Shown here piece by piece: positions 4,861-6,862 of a stretch of DNA of 6,862 nucleotides; positions within the stretch are counted from its first letter, which is position 1; the number at the start of each line of letters is the position of its first letter. This DNA is from Gammaproteobacteria bacterium (GTDB taxonomy: Bacteria; Pseudomonadota; Gammaproteobacteria; GCA-001735895). The notes beneath the pieces were generated by a model, which saw nothing but the letters and a program-made list of their open reading frames with translations, was not told where the DNA came from and searched no databases. The translations under genes were made by a program, and so were the position numbers. The DNA is taken from positions 1 through 6,862 of the forward strand of contig JAOTUD010000149.1 in assembly GCA_029864065.1 (NCBI GenBank). Direction: 5' to 3'.

Positions 4861-6642
4861 ATGAAAATGACGACTGAAGAGGCATTTATCAAGGTTCTGC
4901 AGATGCACGGCATCGAGCACGCTTTTGGAATTATCGGCTCTGCAATGATGCCGATTTCGGACCTGTTCCCGCAAGCGGGCATCAAGTTTTGGGACTGCGC
5001 GCACGAGTGCAACGCCGGTATGAGCGCCGACGGCTACACCCGCGCCAGCGGCAAGATGTCGATGGCGATAGCGCAAAATGGCCCCGGCATTACCAACTTC
5101 GTGACGCCGGTCATGACTGCCTTCTGGAACCACACCCCGCTGCTGCTGGTCACCCCGCAGGCAGCCAACAAGACCATCGGCCAGGGCGGCTTCCAGGAAG
5201 TCAGGCAAATGGAAATCTTCGAAAACTGCGTTTGCTACCAGGAAGAAGTGCGCGATCCGACCCGCATCGCCGAGGTATTGAACCGCGTCATCGAAAACGC
5301 GTGGCGCGGCTCTGCGCCGGCGCAGATCAACGTGCCGCGCGACTACTGGACCCAGGTGATCGATATCGAGTTGCCGCAGGTGGTGCGCCTCGAGCGTTCG
5401 CCCGGCGGCGCGCAGGCGATTGCCGAGGCGGCGAAACTGCTATCGGCGGCGAAATTCCCGGTGATTCTGAACGGCGCCGGCGTCGTGCTCGGTGGCGCGA
5501 TCGGAGCCTCGAAGCAGCTGGCGGAGCGTCTCGATTCACCGGTGTGCTGCAACTATCAGCACAACGACGCGTTCCCGGGTTCACACCCGCTGGCCGCGGG
5601 CCCGCTCGGCTATAACGGTTCCAAGGCGGCGATGGAATTGATCGCGAAGGCCGACGTCGTGCTCGCGCTCGGCACCCGGCTGAATCCGTTTTCGACGCTG
5701 CCCGGTTACGGCATCGATTACTGGCCGAAGACCGCCAAGATTATCCAGGTGGACATCAACGCCAGCCGCATCGGCCTGACCAAGAAGGTCGACGTCGCGA
5801 TCCAGGGTGATGCGAAGCGCGTTGCCGAGCAGATCCTGGCGCAACTGTCCGACGGCGCCGGAGATGCGGGCCGCGAGACCCGCAAGGCGCTGATCGCCGA
5901 GACCAAAGACAACTGGCAGCGCGAACTGGCGGAAATGATTTACGAGGAAGACACCGACGAAGGCATCACCTGGAACGAGCGCGCGCGCAAGCGCGATCCG
6001 GAGCGCATGTCGCCACGCCAGGCCTGGCAGGCGATCATGCAGGCGATGCCGGAGCACGCGATGATGTCGTCCGACATCGGCAACAACTGCGCCATCGGCA
6101 ACGCTTACCCGAGCTTCGAGGATGGCCGCAAGTACCTCGCGCCCGGCCTGTTCGGCCCCTGTGGCTATGGCCTGCCGTCGATTCTCGGCGCCAAGATCGC
6201 ACGTCCCGACGTGCCCGCGATCGGCTTTGCCGGTGACGGCGCGTTCGGTATCGCGATGAACGAAATGACCGCCTGCGGTCGCAACGAATGGCCGGCGATC
6301 ACGATGATCATCTTCCGCAATTACCAGTGGGGCGCGGAAAAGCGCAATACCACGCTGTGGTACGACGATAACTTTGTCGGCACCGAACTCAACGTCGGCG
6401 TCGAATACGCGAAGGTCGCCGATGCCTGTGGCCTCAAGGGCGTCAAGGCGGAAACCATGGCAGGCCTCACCGCGGCGTTGAAAACCGCGGTCAAGGAACA
6501 GATGGAAGACAATGTCACGACATTTATCGAGGTGGTGCTGAACCAGGAACTGGGTGAGCCCTTCCGTCGCGATGCGATGAAGGCGCCGGTCGCGGTGGCC
6601 GGCATCGATCCGAAGGACATGCGTCCGCAACAGGGCACTTGA
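4861..6642 (+). CDS. xsc: Sulfoacetaldehyde acetyltransferase (EC 2.3.3.15)
   Basis: A 593-residue thiamine-diphosphate enzyme, full length for Xsc. It converts sulfoacetaldehyde and phosphate to acetyl phosphate and sulfite in the cytoplasm. Three domains are visible. The pyrimidine-binding domain holds the activating Glu49 in DCAHECNAGMSADGYTRASG. The central domain starts about residue 195, with VILNGAGVVLGG (201-212) and DVVLALGTRLNPFSTLPGYG. The cofactor domain has the metal/diphosphate motif GDGAFGIAMNE (458-468) running to Asn487 in IIFRNYQWGAEKRN. The RNYQWGAEKRNTTLWYDDNF block is, to my knowledge, characteristic of Xsc rather than acetolactate synthase. The ATG at 4861 has a GAGGA at 4849-4853, 7 nt upstream; an ATG two codons later has worse spacing. 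It completes the pathway begun by Tpa. A phosphotransacetylase gene, often adjacent, is not seen. Confidence 0.95.
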   Translation: MKMTTEEAFIKVLQMHGIEHAFGIIGSAMMPISDLFPQAGIKFWDCAHECNAGMSADGYTRASGKMSMAIAQNGPGITNFVTPVMTAFWNHTPLLLVTPQAANKTIGQGGFQEVRQMEIFENCVCYQEEVRDPTRIAEVLNRVIENAWRGSAPAQINVPRDYWTQVIDIELPQVVRLERSPGGAQAIAEAAKLLSAAKFPVILNGAGVVLGGAIGASKQLAERLDSPVCCNYQHNDAFPGSHPLAAGPLGYNGSKAAMELIAKADVVLALGTRLNPFSTLPGYGIDYWPKTAKIIQVDINASRIGLTKKVDVAIQGDAKRVAEQILAQLSDGAGDAGRETRKALIAETKDNWQRELAEMIYEEDTDEGITWNERARKRDPERMSPRQAWQAIMQAMPEHAMMSSDIGNNCAIGNAYPSFEDGRKYLAPGLFGPCGYGLPSILGAKIARPDVPAIGFAGDGAFGIAMNEMTACGRNEWPAITMIIFRNYQWGAEKRNTTLWYDDNFVGTELNVGVEYAKVADACGLKGVKAETMAGLTAALKTAVKEQMEDNVTTFIEVVLNQELGEPFRRDAMKAPVAVAGIDPKDMRPQQGT

Positions 6643-6667
6643 GGCAACAGTCACCCCGTGAAGTAAC

Positions 6668-6727
6668 CGTCACCCTGGCGCCTACGCGGCTTTAGGACCT
6701 GTCGGTCCCGCTTGCGCCGGGGTCCAT
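6668..6727 (+). repeat. REP-like palindromic repeat C
   Basis: Outer stem ACCCTGGCGC (6672-6681) pairs with GCGCCGGGGT (6714-6723) with a single G-T wobble. An inner stem GGACC (6695-6699) pairs with GGTCC (6704-6708) around TGTC. The boundary boxes CGTCA (6668-6672) and TCCAT (6723-6727) are those of the B repeats, so C is probably a longer member of the same family. Confidence 0.65.
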
Positions 6728-6734
6728 CCAGCAA

Positions 6735-6766
6735 CGGGAAGCCTAAACGGCTTCCCGCTTCTTTTT
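6735..6766 (+). terminator. Rho-independent terminator of xsc
   Basis: A perfect 9-bp stem, CGGGAAGCC (6735-6743) with GGCTTCCCG (6749-6757), closes a TAAAC loop and is followed by CTTCTTTTT (6758-6766). It lies 92 nt after the xsc stop and should end the xsc transcript. Confidence 0.88.
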
Positions 6767-6772
6767 GCCCGC

Positions 6773-6829
6773 ATAATTTTTGGTCAGATCAAAAACTAGC
6801 CATTAATTGTTGATCTGACCAAAAATTAT
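6773..6829. promoter_or_regulatory. 20-bp perfect inverted repeat, operator-like (FCD-type GntR?)
   Basis: Bases 6773-6792 are the exact reverse complement of 6810-6829, separated by 17 bp. Each arm contains a 13-mer, TTGGTCAGATCAA (6780-6792) and TTGATCTGACCAA (6810-6822), that is itself nearly palindromic. This resembles operators of the PdhR/LldR branch of GntR regulators (TTGGTnnnACCAA), with one difference. The centres are 30 bp apart, roughly three helical turns. Arms start with T-runs and end with A-runs, the reverse of a terminator. TATATC at 6827-6832 could be a -10. The regulator is unknown; the ends of a small mobile element are an alternative. Confidence 0.5.
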
Positions 6830-6862
6830 ATCGCCTGGATCTTGCCACCACGGGGACTCAGG

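Larger units (their letters stand above)
6643..6862. other. Non-coding region downstream of xsc
   Basis: No gene is recognisable in these 220 bp. They contain repeat C, the xsc terminator and an AT-rich operator-like inverted repeat. The last 30 bases show no readable feature. Composition changes from GC-rich to AT-rich after about 6770, as expected for the promoter region of a following gene. Confidence 0.7.

Noticed and set aside
5581..6654. A 357-codon open frame antisense to xsc
   Set aside because: Shadow of the xsc codon pattern; the xsc frame carries all family motifs.
6773..6829. Bidirectional terminator
   Set aside because: T-runs precede and A-runs follow the arms, opposite to a terminator, and the loop is 17 nt; an operator pair fits better.

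Overview
The window holds a compact taurine (aminoethanesulfonate) dissimilation locus from a high-GC proteobacterium. The gene set (taurine:pyruvate aminotransferase, a MocR-type TauR regulator, sulfoacetaldehyde acetyltransferase and a TauA-like binding protein) is typical of Alpha-, Beta- and Gammaproteobacteria. The dispersed palindromic repeats around xsc fit an environmental gammaproteobacterium, but the sequence alone does not fix the taxon.

Layout. Minus strand, reading leftward from about 2685: tpa, then after 26 nt a TauA-like periplasmic binding protein, then, through a 4-bp ATGA overlap, the 5' part of a 2-oxoglutarate/Fe(II) oxygenase resembling the PF10014 amino-acid hydroxylases. 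The oxygenase runs off the window at position 1 and seems to carry a one-base frameshift near position 257. Plus strand, reading rightward from 2805: tauR, divergent from tpa across a 119-bp regulatory gap. A 565-bp non-coding stretch follows, filled with inverted dispersed repeats, and then xsc with its own ribosome binding site. After xsc come another palindromic repeat, a strong intrinsic terminator and an AT-rich 20-bp perfect inverted repeat that looks like an operator for the next, unseen gene.

How the genes work together. Taurine captured in the periplasm would be delivered to an importer whose permease and ATPase are not in the window. Tpa moves the amino group from taurine to pyruvate, giving sulfoacetaldehyde and alanine. 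Xsc then uses thiamine diphosphate and phosphate to release sulfite and form acetyl phosphate. TauR, a GntR-HTH/aminotransferase fusion, is the likely taurine-responsive regulator. Both the tpa/tauR gap and the xsc upstream region carry two direct CTGG-type decamers exactly 23 bp apart, oriented toward tpa and toward xsc. They resemble the TauR site I recall from Rhodobacter capsulatus and are the best candidate TauR boxes.

The core pathway is well known. The points that stand out are the paired boxes with conserved spacing, the PF10014-like oxygenase coupled to a tauA-like gene with no tauBC between them, the apparent frameshift in that oxygenase, a perfect palindrome at the window edge, and a repeat family bracketing xsc.
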